Shown one piece after another: positions 41,661-49,842 of a stretch of DNA of 64,000 nucleotides. A program made the translations under genes and the position numbers. A model generated the notes under the pieces. That model was not told the DNA's origin, did no database searches, and saw nothing but the letters and a program-made list of their open reading frames with translations. Location: contig JAEURJ010000025.1 of NCBI GenBank assembly GCA_016789305.1, positions 159,603 to 223,602 of the forward strand, written 5' to 3'. Source of the stretch: Anaerolineales bacterium (GTDB lineage: Bacteria > Chloroflexota > Anaerolineae > Anaerolineales > Villigracilaceae). Position 1 is the first letter of the stretch, and each line of letters begins with the position of its first letter.

Positions 41661-43820
41661 ATGACCACAGAAACTCTCCTCTCACAACCTTCATTTTTGA
41701 AGAAAAAATTATTTCCCGGCGTGACGATCTCGACTGTATTGATCGTTGCCATCATGGGGCTTTCATTCGCGCTTTACATGGTCAACATCGATTCCATCGG
41801 AGATGCCAATGCCTATTACACGGCGGCGGTTAAATCCATGCTGGGTTCGTGGAGCAACTTTTTTTTCGTGGCGGCAGAGCCGGGCGGTTCCGTCACCGTG
41901 GATAAACCTCCGCTGGGGTTATGGATCGAAGCGGTCTTCGCATATTTTCTTGGCGTGAGTGGTTTTAGCGTTTCGCTTCCAAACATCCTTGCAGGTGTGT
42001 TCAGCATTCCCTTGCTGTATATCATGGTTAAAAAATATGCAGGTGAGCTGGCCGGCCTGGTGGCGGCGTTCGTGATGGCATTTACGCCGGTCTTCGTTGC
42101 CACCAACCGCAACAACACGATGGACGGTCTGCTTGTGTTCTTCCTGTTGCTTGCAGCATGGGCGTTCATCAAAGCCACTGAATCAGGCAAGTTCGCGTGG
42201 CTTGTGCTCGGCGGCTTCATCATCGGACTTGGCTTTAATATCAAAATGATGCAAGCCTTTCTGCCGCTCCCTGCTTTTTATGCTTTGTATTTCTTCGGTT
42301 CCAAAGAAGGTTGGATCCGCAAGATCGTCAACCTCGGCATCGTTACCATCTTGATGTTGATCGTTTCGCTTTCATGGGCGGTTGTTGTGGATTTAATCCC
42401 GGCCGATTCACGTCCATACATCGGTTCCAGCGATAACAACACGGTCATGGGATTGATCTTCGGTCATAACGGAATCTCCCGCCTGGAAAATAGCGGTGGA
42501 CCCGGCGGTCCGCAAAATGGAGGGACGCCTCCCTCCGCGCCGCAAGCTGGCACGAATCTCAACCCGCCTGCTCAGCCCCAACAGGGTCAGCGCAATGGCC
42601 CGCCGCAGGAAGCACTCGATGCTTGTGCGAATTCCACGCAAGGTGCATCGTGTTCATTTACCTTGCCCAATGGCAATACGATTGACGGCTCCTGCATTAC
42701 GCCTCCCAATTTAAGTGTCCTGGCTTGTGCTCCTCAAGGCATGATCCCAGCTCAAAATGGACAGGCATCATTCGCAGGTGGTCCTGACGGTCAAGGTGGA
42801 CAGGGGAATGGAGGCACTCCGTTCGCGCAAGAGACTGGCTCACCCGGCGTATTCCGTTTCTTTACACAACCATTGTCCAAACAGATGTCCTGGCTGTTGC
42901 CCTTCGCTTTGATCAGTGCCTTGCTTGCCTTGTTCGCTGCAAAGATCCACCTGCCGCTTGAGAATTCAATTCATAAGGCTTTGATCATTTGGGGCGGATG
43001 GCTGCTGACATGTGTGGTGTTTTTCAGTATGGTCTCCGGTATCTTCCATGCATATTATGCGATCATGTTGGCTCCTGCACTTGGTGCGATGGTTGGAATT
43101 GGCTTTGCTCAATTATGGTCGTGGAGTGAAAATAAAAATTGGGCAGGTGTTGTGTTGATCGCAGCTTCGGCTCTGACGATTGCCTTTCAAGTCTTTGCGA
43201 TGATCCAATATGGGGAGTTGTCCTGGTGGATGCTTGGAGTGGGTATCCTGTTCGTTGCGGGAAGCCTCTCGATGGTCGTCATGAAGCGTGCAGCTTATGT
43301 CATCATCCTTGCTTCGATGTTGATCGTCCCGATCTATTGGTCCGTGATGACAGTATCCTCCAGTGCGAATCAGAATTTGCCCACCGCTTACTCTGGGAGC
43401 AACCAACAAATGGGCCCGGACCGCGCGCGTCAACAGGGTGATGGTGCTGGCTCCAATGTAAATACCGAACTGGTTGCTTTTCTCGAAGAGAATACGCAAA
43501 ACATGAAATATCTCGTTGCAGTCCCATCATCACAACAAGGCTCAACGCTGGTGCTTGCCACTGGACGTCCCGTGTTATTCATGGGTGGATTTGGCGGACA
43601 GGATGAGGTGGTCAGTGTGGATGATCTCGCTGCGATGGTTGCCAACGGCGAATTGAAATATGTGATGTATGGGGATATTCGCGGCGGCAAGGAAGATATA
43701 ACAAGTTGGCTGAATGCATCGTGTTTGATCGTTCCTGAATTCAGCAAGACGAGCAATCAAAACATCAATAACCAACAAGGTCCAGGGAATCAACAAACAA
43801 CGTTGTATCAGTGTAAGTAA
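41661..43820 (+). CDS. GT39/ArnT-like membrane glycosyltransferase with Cys module
   Basis: The product has 719 residues. Multi-membrane GT-C enzyme: DANAYYTAAVKSMLGSW (acidic first loop), TVDKPPLGLW, TPVFVATNRNNTMDG and IIGLGFNIKMMQAFLPLPAF. It likely moves a sugar from a lipid carrier onto a surface acceptor. Between helices (about 275-395) is a long Gly/Gln/Pro-rich outer loop that holds a four-cysteine segment (Cys322, 331, 345, 356; DACANSTQGASCSF). The same module ends the YHYH protein at 43999. The C-terminal part (600-719) is a soluble outer domain. Follows GtrA by 32 bases. Confidence 0.88.
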   Translation: MTTETLLSQPSFLKKKLFPGVTISTVLIVAIMGLSFALYMVNIDSIGDANAYYTAAVKSMLGSWSNFFFVAAEPGGSVTVDKPPLGLWIEAVFAYFLGVSGFSVSLPNILAGVFSIPLLYIMVKKYAGELAGLVAAFVMAFTPVFVATNRNNTMDGLLVFFLLLAAWAFIKATESGKFAWLVLGGFIIGLGFNIKMMQAFLPLPAFYALYFFGSKEGWIRKIVNLGIVTILMLIVSLSWAVVVDLIPADSRPYIGSSDNNTVMGLIFGHNGISRLENSGGPGGPQNGGTPPSAPQAGTNLNPPAQPQQGQRNGPPQEALDACANSTQGASCSFTLPNGNTIDGSCITPPNLSVLACAPQGMIPAQNGQASFAGGPDGQGGQGNGGTPFAQETGSPGVFRFFTQPLSKQMSWLLPFALISALLALFAAKIHLPLENSIHKALIIWGGWLLTCVVFFSMVSGIFHAYYAIMLAPALGAMVGIGFAQLWSWSENKNWAGVVLIAASALTIAFQVFAMIQYGELSWWMLGVGILFVAGSLSMVVMKRAAYVIILASMLIVPIYWSVMTVSSSANQNLPTAYSGSNQQMGPDRARQQGDGAGSNVNTELVAFLEENTQNMKYLVAVPSSQQGSTLVLATGRPVLFMGGFGGQDEVVSVDDLAAMVANGELKYVMYGDIRGGKEDITSWLNASCLIVPEFSKTSNQNINNQQGPGNQQTTLYQCK

Positions 43821-43825
43821 GGATT

Positions 43826-43861
43826 TCGCCCTCGCAGTTCAAGCTGCGAGGGCGATTTTTT
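43826..43861 (+). terminator. Terminator after the glycosyltransferase gene
   Basis: A 12-bp perfect stem (TCGCCCTCGCAG with CTGCGAGGGCGA) is followed by six T. It separates the GtrA-glycosyltransferase unit from the next one. Confidence 0.9.
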
Positions 43862-43865
43862 ATTT

Positions 43866-43911
43866 AATACCCGTGACACCTGTCATGCATGTCGATGACT
43901 GCATTCATGTG
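43866..43911 (+). promoter_or_regulatory. Second copy of the double palindrome
   Basis: CGTGACACCTGTCATG (43872-43887) and ATGACTGCATTCAT (43895-43908) have the same 22-bp spacing as at 40991-41036. It sits about 90 bases before the YHYH gene, a normal place for an activator site. Confidence 0.75.
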
Positions 43912-43998
43912 GAAATTATGAATTCAATGATTTCACACACTCTTTACATATTTTTTACAAATGTAAAATCTCTTCAATAGTTACCAAAGGAGAGAACC

Positions 43999-45261
43999 AT
44001 GCTTAAACGTACATCATTTGTAATATTGATCATAAGCTCAATTGTCTTATCGGCTTGTTTTGGACCAGTTCCACAAGGCAGCCAACCTGCCCAACCAGAT
44101 CAGGGAAATGCGGTTCAACAGATTTCAAGCCAGCAGGGCCAATCTTCACCTGCAATAACTGACTCTGCTGTATTCACACAGGCCCCGGAATCCCATTCGG
44201 ATGCAGAACATCATTCCGATGTGGATTTGACCCACCTCGAAGTGGGTGATGGAAAATATACATCCAGTCCGCAGATGGGGTATGTGTACACCTGCATGAG
44301 CTCATTTAACAGCGGAGTTGGCGGTGCCGGTAATTTGGGGAATTGGATGAACGGCGACGGGACCTGGGATGCAACCAAGAAAGCGGTTGTGGATGGTTCT
44401 GTGACCTGGCCGAGCAGTTTCACTGTTTCATTGCAGGGCGACCAGCGCGTCTTCACCGGTAACGACTTGCCGAATCATCCCACTGGAAACTATCCGATCT
44501 CATCCAGCGATGATGCGTATTTGTATGACCGAAATCCCAACTCCATAAAATCTCAATCCATCACATTGACTTTGCCTGCAAACCCTGTCGCTGCGGCCCA
44601 GCCCAATTGTGTAGGCGGGGAAGTGGGCATTATGCTTTCCGGTGTGGTGATCTTCAGCGCGTTTGATGCGGAAGGCCGCGATGCCGCCGCTCATGAAGTG
44701 CAGGATAACTGCGACGGTCATCCACAGGTCTCCGGCTTCTATCATTATCACAACCTGAGTGATTGTATTGTCGATAACGCCACGGGACATTCTGCGTTGA
44801 TGGGATATGCCTTCGATGGATACGGTATCTATGGCTATTATGGCGAAGATGGTGCAGAACTGACCAATGAAGATTTGGATGTTTGTCACGGCCATACCCA
44901 CATGATCGAGTGGGATGGACAAATGGTGGAGATGTATCACTATCATGCCACACATGAATTCCCATATGTCGTCGGTTGTTTCCATGGGACTCCTGCTGTG
45001 CGTGCATTATCCGCGGGTGAGGGGCAGGGTGGACAGACTCAACCTTCTCAAGGACAAGCCGGTCAAGCACAACCTCCCCAAGGCCAGGGTGGCGGACAGG
45101 GTAACGGTGGGCAGCCTCCGCAGGCGGCAATTGATGCGTGCGCGAATCTTTCAGTCAACGCAGCTTGTACTGTGAATACTCCCAATGGAAACATCAGTGG
45201 AACATGCTTGACCATGCAGAATTCTGTCACGGCTTGTGTGCCCGCAGGTGGACCTCCGTAA
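43999..45261 (+). CDS. YHYH-domain lipoprotein with C-terminal Cys module
   Basis: The product has 420 residues. Signal peptide ends in lipobox VLSAC (Cys20). A Gln-rich linker precedes the YHYH domain, with GFYHYHNLSDC (247-256), HSALMGYAFDGYGIYGYYG and a His-rich end (CHGHTHMIEW, MYHYHATHEFPYVVGCFHG) that could bind metal. A Gly/Gln-rich linker (340-375) leads to a four-cysteine module (Cys381, 390, 403, 413), like the one in the glycosyltransferase at 41661. Function of YHYH proteins is unknown. AAGGAGAG precedes the ATG. First gene of a unit with its own double palindrome. Confidence 0.85.
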   Translation: MLKRTSFVILIISSIVLSACFGPVPQGSQPAQPDQGNAVQQISSQQGQSSPAITDSAVFTQAPESHSDAEHHSDVDLTHLEVGDGKYTSSPQMGYVYTCMSSFNSGVGGAGNLGNWMNGDGTWDATKKAVVDGSVTWPSSFTVSLQGDQRVFTGNDLPNHPTGNYPISSSDDAYLYDRNPNSIKSQSITLTLPANPVAAAQPNCVGGEVGIMLSGVVIFSAFDAEGRDAAAHEVQDNCDGHPQVSGFYHYHNLSDCIVDNATGHSALMGYAFDGYGIYGYYGEDGAELTNEDLDVCHGHTHMIEWDGQMVEMYHYHATHEFPYVVGCFHGTPAVRALSAGEGQGGQTQPSQGQAGQAQPPQGQGGGQGNGGQPPQAAIDACANLSVNAACTVNTPNGNISGTCLTMQNSVTACVPAGGPP

Positions 45262-45281
45262 CAAACTTTCTTTTATAAATT

Positions 45282-45342
45282 GTAGGGGCGGCCCGTCAGA
45301 ATGATCAAGAGTCTTTGCTCTCGCAGGGCGGGCCGTCCCTAC
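45282..45342. repeat. Dispersed palindrome GTAGGGGC...
   Basis: Arms GTAGGGGCGGCCCG (45282-45295) and CGGGCCGTCCCTAC (45329-45342) pair with one mismatch, with a shorter inner sequence between. The outer end matches the palindrome after rplT. Confidence 0.7.
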
Positions 45343-45367
45343 GGAAAATCTAAATAGGAAAAAAATC

Positions 45368-46006
45368 ATGATTACCAATAAAAAGAAACCAAGTATTTAT
45401 TTGCTGCTTCTTGCGCTATTTCTTGCTGCATGTGGCGCAAATCCAAATTCCACTACAAACACAACAGATGTGAACCTGGCAGATGTTGCTGTTCTACAAA
45501 CTGCATCAGCTGCATCAAATGGTGAAGTTCAAGTTGTCGTCACCGGCGGACATGATACCGATCCGCGCGATGGCGGCCGGCCGGTGGTGTTGATCGCATC
45601 TGCGTTGGGCGTGCCTAGCGAAGTCTTTCGGGAAGCCTTCAGCCATGTGACTCCGGCCGGGGCAGGGCAGGAACCCAACCCGATTCAAGTCAACTTGAAT
45701 AAATCCGCATTGTTGGATGTGCTCGGACCTTATGGCGTGACCAATGATTACCTTGATACGGTTTCAAATTACTATCGCTATAACCGCAGTGCTGGAGAAA
45801 CCTGGCCCCAAACACCTGCCACAGCCACAGCGATCATCACAAACGGGGTTGTTACGGGATTTGAGATCACAAATCCAGGCTCAGGCTATAGCTCTGTGCC
45901 CATCATTACCATATTGAATAGCGATGTGACAGCCACTGCCACCCTTGCATTCACCTCTGATTTCAGCACAAATGGATCGCTGTCCGCGATCACTCTTGAC
46001 CCGTAG
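45368..46006 (+). CDS. Unknown lipoprotein
   Basis: A 212-residue protein that I do not recognise. The signal peptide ends in FLAACGAN (lipobox). The middle (GGHDTDPRDGGRPVVLIASALGVPSEVFREAFSHV) is repeated in type in proteins near haem peroxidases only by my reading of context; no catalytic motif is seen. Residues 170-212 look beta-rich (ITNPGSGYSSVPIITIL). It lies between the YHYH and peroxidase genes, nine bases before the latter, so it is probably secreted with them and may act on the same substrate. Confidence 0.7.
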   Translation: MITNKKKPSIYLLLLALFLAACGANPNSTTNTTDVNLADVAVLQTASAASNGEVQVVVTGGHDTDPRDGGRPVVLIASALGVPSEVFREAFSHVTPAGAGQEPNPIQVNLNKSALLDVLGPYGVTNDYLDTVSNYYRYNRSAGETWPQTPATATAIITNGVVTGFEITNPGSGYSSVPIITILNSDVTATATLAFTSDFSTNGSLSAITLDP

Positions 46007-46015
46007 GAGAATAGG

Positions 46016-47851
46016 ATGAAAAAAATTACGGATACTATTCTTGCTTCGGTTGTAATTCTTGTTACAGGATGTCAGTCCGTCACGCCTGCTCAACCAAGCA
46101 TCCCTGCATTGGATGTACGTTATGTATTTGATAGCGAGGGAATGGATTTAACTTCGGATATTCAATCATTGGATGGGACGGGTAATAATATTGCCAATCC
46201 GAAGTGGGGCAGTGTGAACGAACACTTTCTCAGGTTGTCCCCTGTTGATTATGCCGATGGAATCAACAGCCCGGCCGGGGCAAATCGTCCAAGCGCAAGG
46301 ACCGTGAGCAACACATTTTCTGTCAGCCCGGCAGATGGCCTTCCCAACAATCGCGACTTTACTGCCTTTGTCTATGCCTGGGGACAATTTCTCGATCATG
46401 ATATTGATCTTACCGAAACCGCATCTCCGAAAGAGCCATTGCCTATCGTTGTACCGGCGGGCGATGCATGGTTCGATCCGTTGAATACCGGCGCAATGAC
46501 CATCCCCATGTCGCGCTCGAAATATGATCTGGCGACAGGTGCTTCTATCGACAACCCGCGTCAACAAGTTAATTCAATTACAGCCTATATCGATGGTTCA
46601 CAAATTTACGGTGTCGACACCAAACGTGCTGCCGCTCTGCGCGAATTTTCAGGCGGACGCATGAAGACCAGTAATGGAAATCTCCTGCCCTTCAATTCAG
46701 ATGGTTTTGTCAATGCAAACGATACGAATCAAACGGAAGACACGAAATTATTTCTTGCGGGTGATGTGCGTGCCAATGAAAATCCTGAATTACTTTCCCT
46801 GCATACCTTGTTTGTGCGCGAACATAATCGAATCGCAACCAGGGCAGCACAACGCCATCCCGATTGGACAGACGAAGAACTGTATCAACATGCCCGCCGT
46901 ATCGTTATTGCAGAACTTCAAAAGATCACCTATGAAGAATTTTTGCCAGCCATTCTTGGGTCAAATGCCATGCCCGCCTACCAGGGATATGACTCCAGCG
47001 TAAATGCGGGCATTGCCACCGAATTTTCCACTGCGGCATTTCGCGTGGGTCACAGCATGTTGGGCGATGACATTGAATTTTTGGATAACGACGGCGAAGA
47101 GATTCGCGATGCGATGGAATTACGCGCCTCTTTCTTTAACCCGGGCGTGATCAGCGAAACCGGCATTGACCCCATCCTGAAATATCTTGCCTCCGACAAC
47201 GCACAGGAGATCGATACAAAAGTAGTGGATGACGTTCGTAACTTCCTTTTTGGTGAACCCGGTCAAGGCGGCTTCGACCTCGCTTCCCTAAACATTCAGC
47301 GCGGACGCGATCATGGCATTGCAGATTACAACACTGTCCGTGTTGCATATGGACTTCCCCGTATCACCAGCTTTGACCAGATCACCTCGGACAAAATGGT
47401 TCAATCTTCACTCGCAGCAACCTATGGCAGCGTAGATAATATCGACCTGTGGATCGGCGGACTCGCAGAAGACCATTTACCAAATTCAAGTATTGGCCTG
47501 ACCATCACGACAATTCTTGTAGATCAGTTTACTCGTCTGCGCGATGGGGATCGCTTCTGGTATCAAGCATCCCTGTCAGACCGAATGCTTCGTGATGTGG
47601 AAAATACATCACTTGCCGATATCATCCGCCTCAATACAGAGCTGACCAAACTTCAGGATGATGTCTTTTTCTTCAATGAAAAAACCACGGCAATTATAGA
47701 TTCGGCCGCTGTCTCAACGGAAACACATCGAGATCAAAACGATCAACAAAATAATACTGATAACGACCGCCAACCTCCAAGCGAACCGCCGCCACCGCAT
47801 AGACGTCCTGGCGGCAGGCCGGGGAACAACCCAAACCGTGATAATAACTAA
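46016..47851 (+). CDS. Animal-type haem peroxidase lipoprotein
   Basis: The product has 611 residues. Lipobox ILVTGC (Cys19). The peroxidase-cyclooxygenase fold shows the distal His128 in AWGQFLDHDID, IDGSQIYGVD, LFVREHNRIAT, the proximal His346 in FRVGHSMLGDDI and LNIQRGRDHGIADYN. These are the haem ligands and the substrate region of the myeloperoxidase/peroxidasin family, rare in bacteria. It uses hydrogen peroxide to oxidise halides or phenols outside the cell. The last 45 residues are Pro/Asn/Arg-rich and probably disordered. It is the last gene of the YHYH unit. Confidence 0.92.
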   Translation: MKKITDTILASVVILVTGCQSVTPAQPSIPALDVRYVFDSEGMDLTSDIQSLDGTGNNIANPKWGSVNEHFLRLSPVDYADGINSPAGANRPSARTVSNTFSVSPADGLPNNRDFTAFVYAWGQFLDHDIDLTETASPKEPLPIVVPAGDAWFDPLNTGAMTIPMSRSKYDLATGASIDNPRQQVNSITAYIDGSQIYGVDTKRAAALREFSGGRMKTSNGNLLPFNSDGFVNANDTNQTEDTKLFLAGDVRANENPELLSLHTLFVREHNRIATRAAQRHPDWTDEELYQHARRIVIAELQKITYEEFLPAILGSNAMPAYQGYDSSVNAGIATEFSTAAFRVGHSMLGDDIEFLDNDGEEIRDAMELRASFFNPGVISETGIDPILKYLASDNAQEIDTKVVDDVRNFLFGEPGQGGFDLASLNIQRGRDHGIADYNTVRVAYGLPRITSFDQITSDKMVQSSLAATYGSVDNIDLWIGGLAEDHLPNSSIGLTITTILVDQFTRLRDGDRFWYQASLSDRMLRDVENTSLADIIRLNTELTKLQDDVFFFNEKTTAIIDSAAVSTETHRDQNDQQNNTDNDRQPPSEPPPPHRRPGGRPGNNPNRDNN

Positions 47852-47877
47852 CCTAAGTTGTCATCATAAATCTTTTG

Positions 47878-47943
47878 CCGCGAATTTCGCTAATTCACAC
47901 GGATTTTTTTGAATCAATTAGCGGAAATCCGTGTAATTCGCGG
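47878..47943. repeat. Imperfect palindromic repeat after the peroxidase gene
   Basis: CCGCGAATT and CACACGGATTT on the left pair with AAATCCGTGT and AATTCGCGG on the right, with an unpaired stretch on the left arm. It may be a dispersed repeat and could end transcription of the peroxidase unit. Confidence 0.6.
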
Positions 47944-48050
47944 CTAAAAGCCTTTGGTATGTACTTTTTGATAAAAACCACTACAAGGTAGTAACTTGGG
48001 TTAACCAATTCTTGAAACGAAAAATACCGCCAAAGAACATGAAGGAAAAA

Positions 48051-48632
48051 ATGAAGATCAAAATATTTTCCCTGTTTCTCTTATTTGCTTTGTTTACAGC
48101 TTGTTCCTTTGCGCCGGGTGATCCACCGCCTAATAATGCAAACTTTGAGTCAGTATTATCGCCGACATCATCAAATGGCACATTCCTGCTTACCAGTTCA
48201 GAAGTCAAAGAAGGCGGTGCACTTCCCAAAGAATTCACCTGTGATGGTTCGAGCGCAACTTTGCCGCTTGCATGGAGCGGCGCTCCCGAGGGAGCAAAAA
48301 GTTTTGCAGTGATCATGCATCACGTCCCCGGGCCAGGTGATACGCATTGGTATTGGGTGTTGTACAAGATTCCATCAAATATCACGGGCCTTGAAAAGAA
48401 CAGCACTGGCATAGGGGTACTTGGAAATAACAGCGTCAATGCTGAGACTAAATATGCACCGCCTTGTTCAAAAGGCCCTGGTGAAAAGGTTTATACCTAT
48501 ACGGTGTATGCGCTTTCTGCTGAGCCAACCTTCTCGGTGCCGGCATCCGATGTCAGCCGTGATGTGCTGCTTAATGCGATCAAAGACATTACACTTGCCA
48601 GTGCGGCACTACATGTAACTTACACTCGCTAA
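48051..48632 (+). CDS. PEBP-family (YbhB/YbcL) lipoprotein
   Basis: About 193 residues. Signal peptide with lipobox LFTAC. The phosphatidylethanolamine-binding domain has FLLTSSEVKEGGALPKEFTCDGS, LPLAWSGAPEGAKSFAVIMHHV, DTHWYWVLYKIPSNI and KYAPPCSKGPGEKVYTYTVYAL. Bacterial members bind small anionic ligands or inhibit kinases or proteases; the role here is unknown. AAGGA lies before the ATG at 48051, so earlier ATGs are not used. It follows the peroxidase after a repeat and is probably its own unit. Confidence 0.9.
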   Translation: MKIKIFSLFLLFALFTACSFAPGDPPPNNANFESVLSPTSSNGTFLLTSSEVKEGGALPKEFTCDGSSATLPLAWSGAPEGAKSFAVIMHHVPGPGDTHWYWVLYKIPSNITGLEKNSTGIGVLGNNSVNAETKYAPPCSKGPGEKVYTYTVYALSAEPTFSVPASDVSRDVLLNAIKDITLASAALHVTYTR

Positions 48633-48647
48633 CACGCCATTAAAACC

Positions 48648-48685
48648 AAAACCGCCTTGAGTCTTGCCCAGACTCTTGGCGGTTT
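48648..48685. terminator. Bidirectional terminator
   Basis: AAAACCGCC-TT-GAGTCT, loop TGCCC, AGACTC-TT-GGCGGTTT forms a long stem with one internal T-T pair region, between two convergent genes (PEBP and EamA). Confidence 0.8.
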
Positions 48686-48764
48686 GTATTGGGAGAATGT
48701 AATCTTTATTATATGTTCCCAGATAAACGCAACCTGAACGATGGTTAAATATTGGATGAGAGAA

Positions 48765-49706
48765 TTATTCGCTGGAAATCGGGTCCCTGTCTCCAATGCG
48801 GAGCAAGGTTACTCCCAACAGAAGAAGCAAACTTCCCCAAAGCTGCATGCCGGTCATAATTTCCCGCAAGAATAGATAAGACCAAACTGCCGTAAAGATC
48901 GGCTCCAGTGTGGCGATCAGGTTGGAAATGGTGGGAGAGAGATAGCGCATGCTCAAGGTGTAAAGTCCAAAACCGCCGAGGGTGGGAGCCACGCCGAGGA
49001 AGAATAAAATTCCCCAGCCTGAAGCGGAATCCCCCAGCCACATCAAGTCTGTGAGAGCGGGTTTGTGTGCAATGAAAAGGTCGTTGCCGATATTGAAGAT
49101 GAATAAAAATATGGAAGCAGAGGCGAAGCTGTATAAAAGCGCCGTCCAAGAGTCGATGTGTTTGTCGGTGGCGACTTTGCCTTCAAGGTTATAGATGGCG
49201 AAGAGCAAGCCTGTCAGTAACCCAAAGATGATGCCTGCGGGATTTAATTTCCATGCGGATGGGTCTGCTGCGCCGGAGACCAGGATTGTGCCGATGAAAC
49301 TCAACGCGATGGAGATGATCTTCACCTTGCTGAATGTCTCTTTGAAAACGAGATAGCTTAAGACGGCGGTCATTGCAGGCGAGGAAAATGCCAATACGGT
49401 CGCAACAGCCGCCCCGTTGTATTGAACCGAAAACGTCCACAGTGAGTTGAAGACTGCGAGCGTGAGTCCATATAAAACGAGAAATCCCCAATGAGCGCGG
49501 TCAAGAAAAAATCGGGCGCGGCTGAAGATCAATAATCCGATCACCATGCCAAATGACACGAACAAGTCGCGCCAGAATGCGAGTACCAGTGAAGGCAGTG
49601 AATATGTTTTGCTGAGGTAGCTGATCAGCGGCCCAGTGGTGGACCATAAAATGGTTGCGATGAGCGCGATGATAAAACCACGAGAGGCTTGCGATGTTTG
49701 TTTCAT
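48765..49706 (-). CDS. EamA-family (DMT) transporter
   Basis: A 313-residue membrane protein with ten segments in two EamA repeats (GFIIALIATILWSTTGPLISYLS and SGWGILFFLGVAPTLGGFGLYTLSM as landmarks, each repeat about 140 residues). The family exports or imports small metabolites such as amino acids. The substrate cannot be predicted here. Convergent to the PEBP gene. Upstream, on the same strand, is tRNA-Glu, which has its own terminator. Confidence 0.9.
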   Translation of the reverse strand: MKQTSQASRGFIIALIATILWSTTGPLISYLSKTYSLPSLVLAFWRDLFVSFGMVIGLLIFSRARFFLDRAHWGFLVLYGLTLAVFNSLWTFSVQYNGAAVATVLAFSSPAMTAVLSYLVFKETFSKVKIISIALSFIGTILVSGAADPSAWKLNPAGIIFGLLTGLLFAIYNLEGKVATDKHIDSWTALLYSFASASIFLFIFNIGNDLFIAHKPALTDLMWLGDSASGWGILFFLGVAPTLGGFGLYTLSMRYLSPTISNLIATLEPIFTAVWSYLFLREIMTGMQLWGSLLLLLGVTLLRIGDRDPISSE

Positions 49707-49727
49707 TTATATCCTTTGAAAAATAAA

Positions 49728-49744
49728 ACCCCGCAATGCGGGGT
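49728..49744 (-). terminator. Terminator of tRNA-Glu
   Basis: A short GC hairpin (ACCCCGC-ATT-GCGGGGT on the minus strand) is followed by TTTATTTTTC. It lies nine bases past the tRNA 3' end. Confidence 0.8.
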
Positions 49745-49752
49745 AATGAGTG

Positions 49753-49825
49753 TGCCCCCACGGGAATTCGAATCCCGGTTTAGGCCTTGAGAGGGCCTCG
49801 TCCTGGGCCACTAGACGATGGGGGC
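49753..49825 (-). tRNA. tRNA-Glu (anticodon CUC)
   Basis: A 73-base minus-strand cloverleaf: acceptor GCCCCCA with TGGGGGC, anticodon stem AGGCC with GGCCT, loop CTCTCAA with anticodon CTC, and T-arm with ATTCGAAT. CCA is not encoded. Confidence 0.95.
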
Positions 49826-49842
49826 AAGCGGGCGAGATTGTA

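Noticed and set aside
41182..47851. Possible phage-defence island
   Set aside because: The genes carry signal peptides, lipoboxes or membrane helices and point to surface functions; no nuclease, helicase or NTPase sensor is present.
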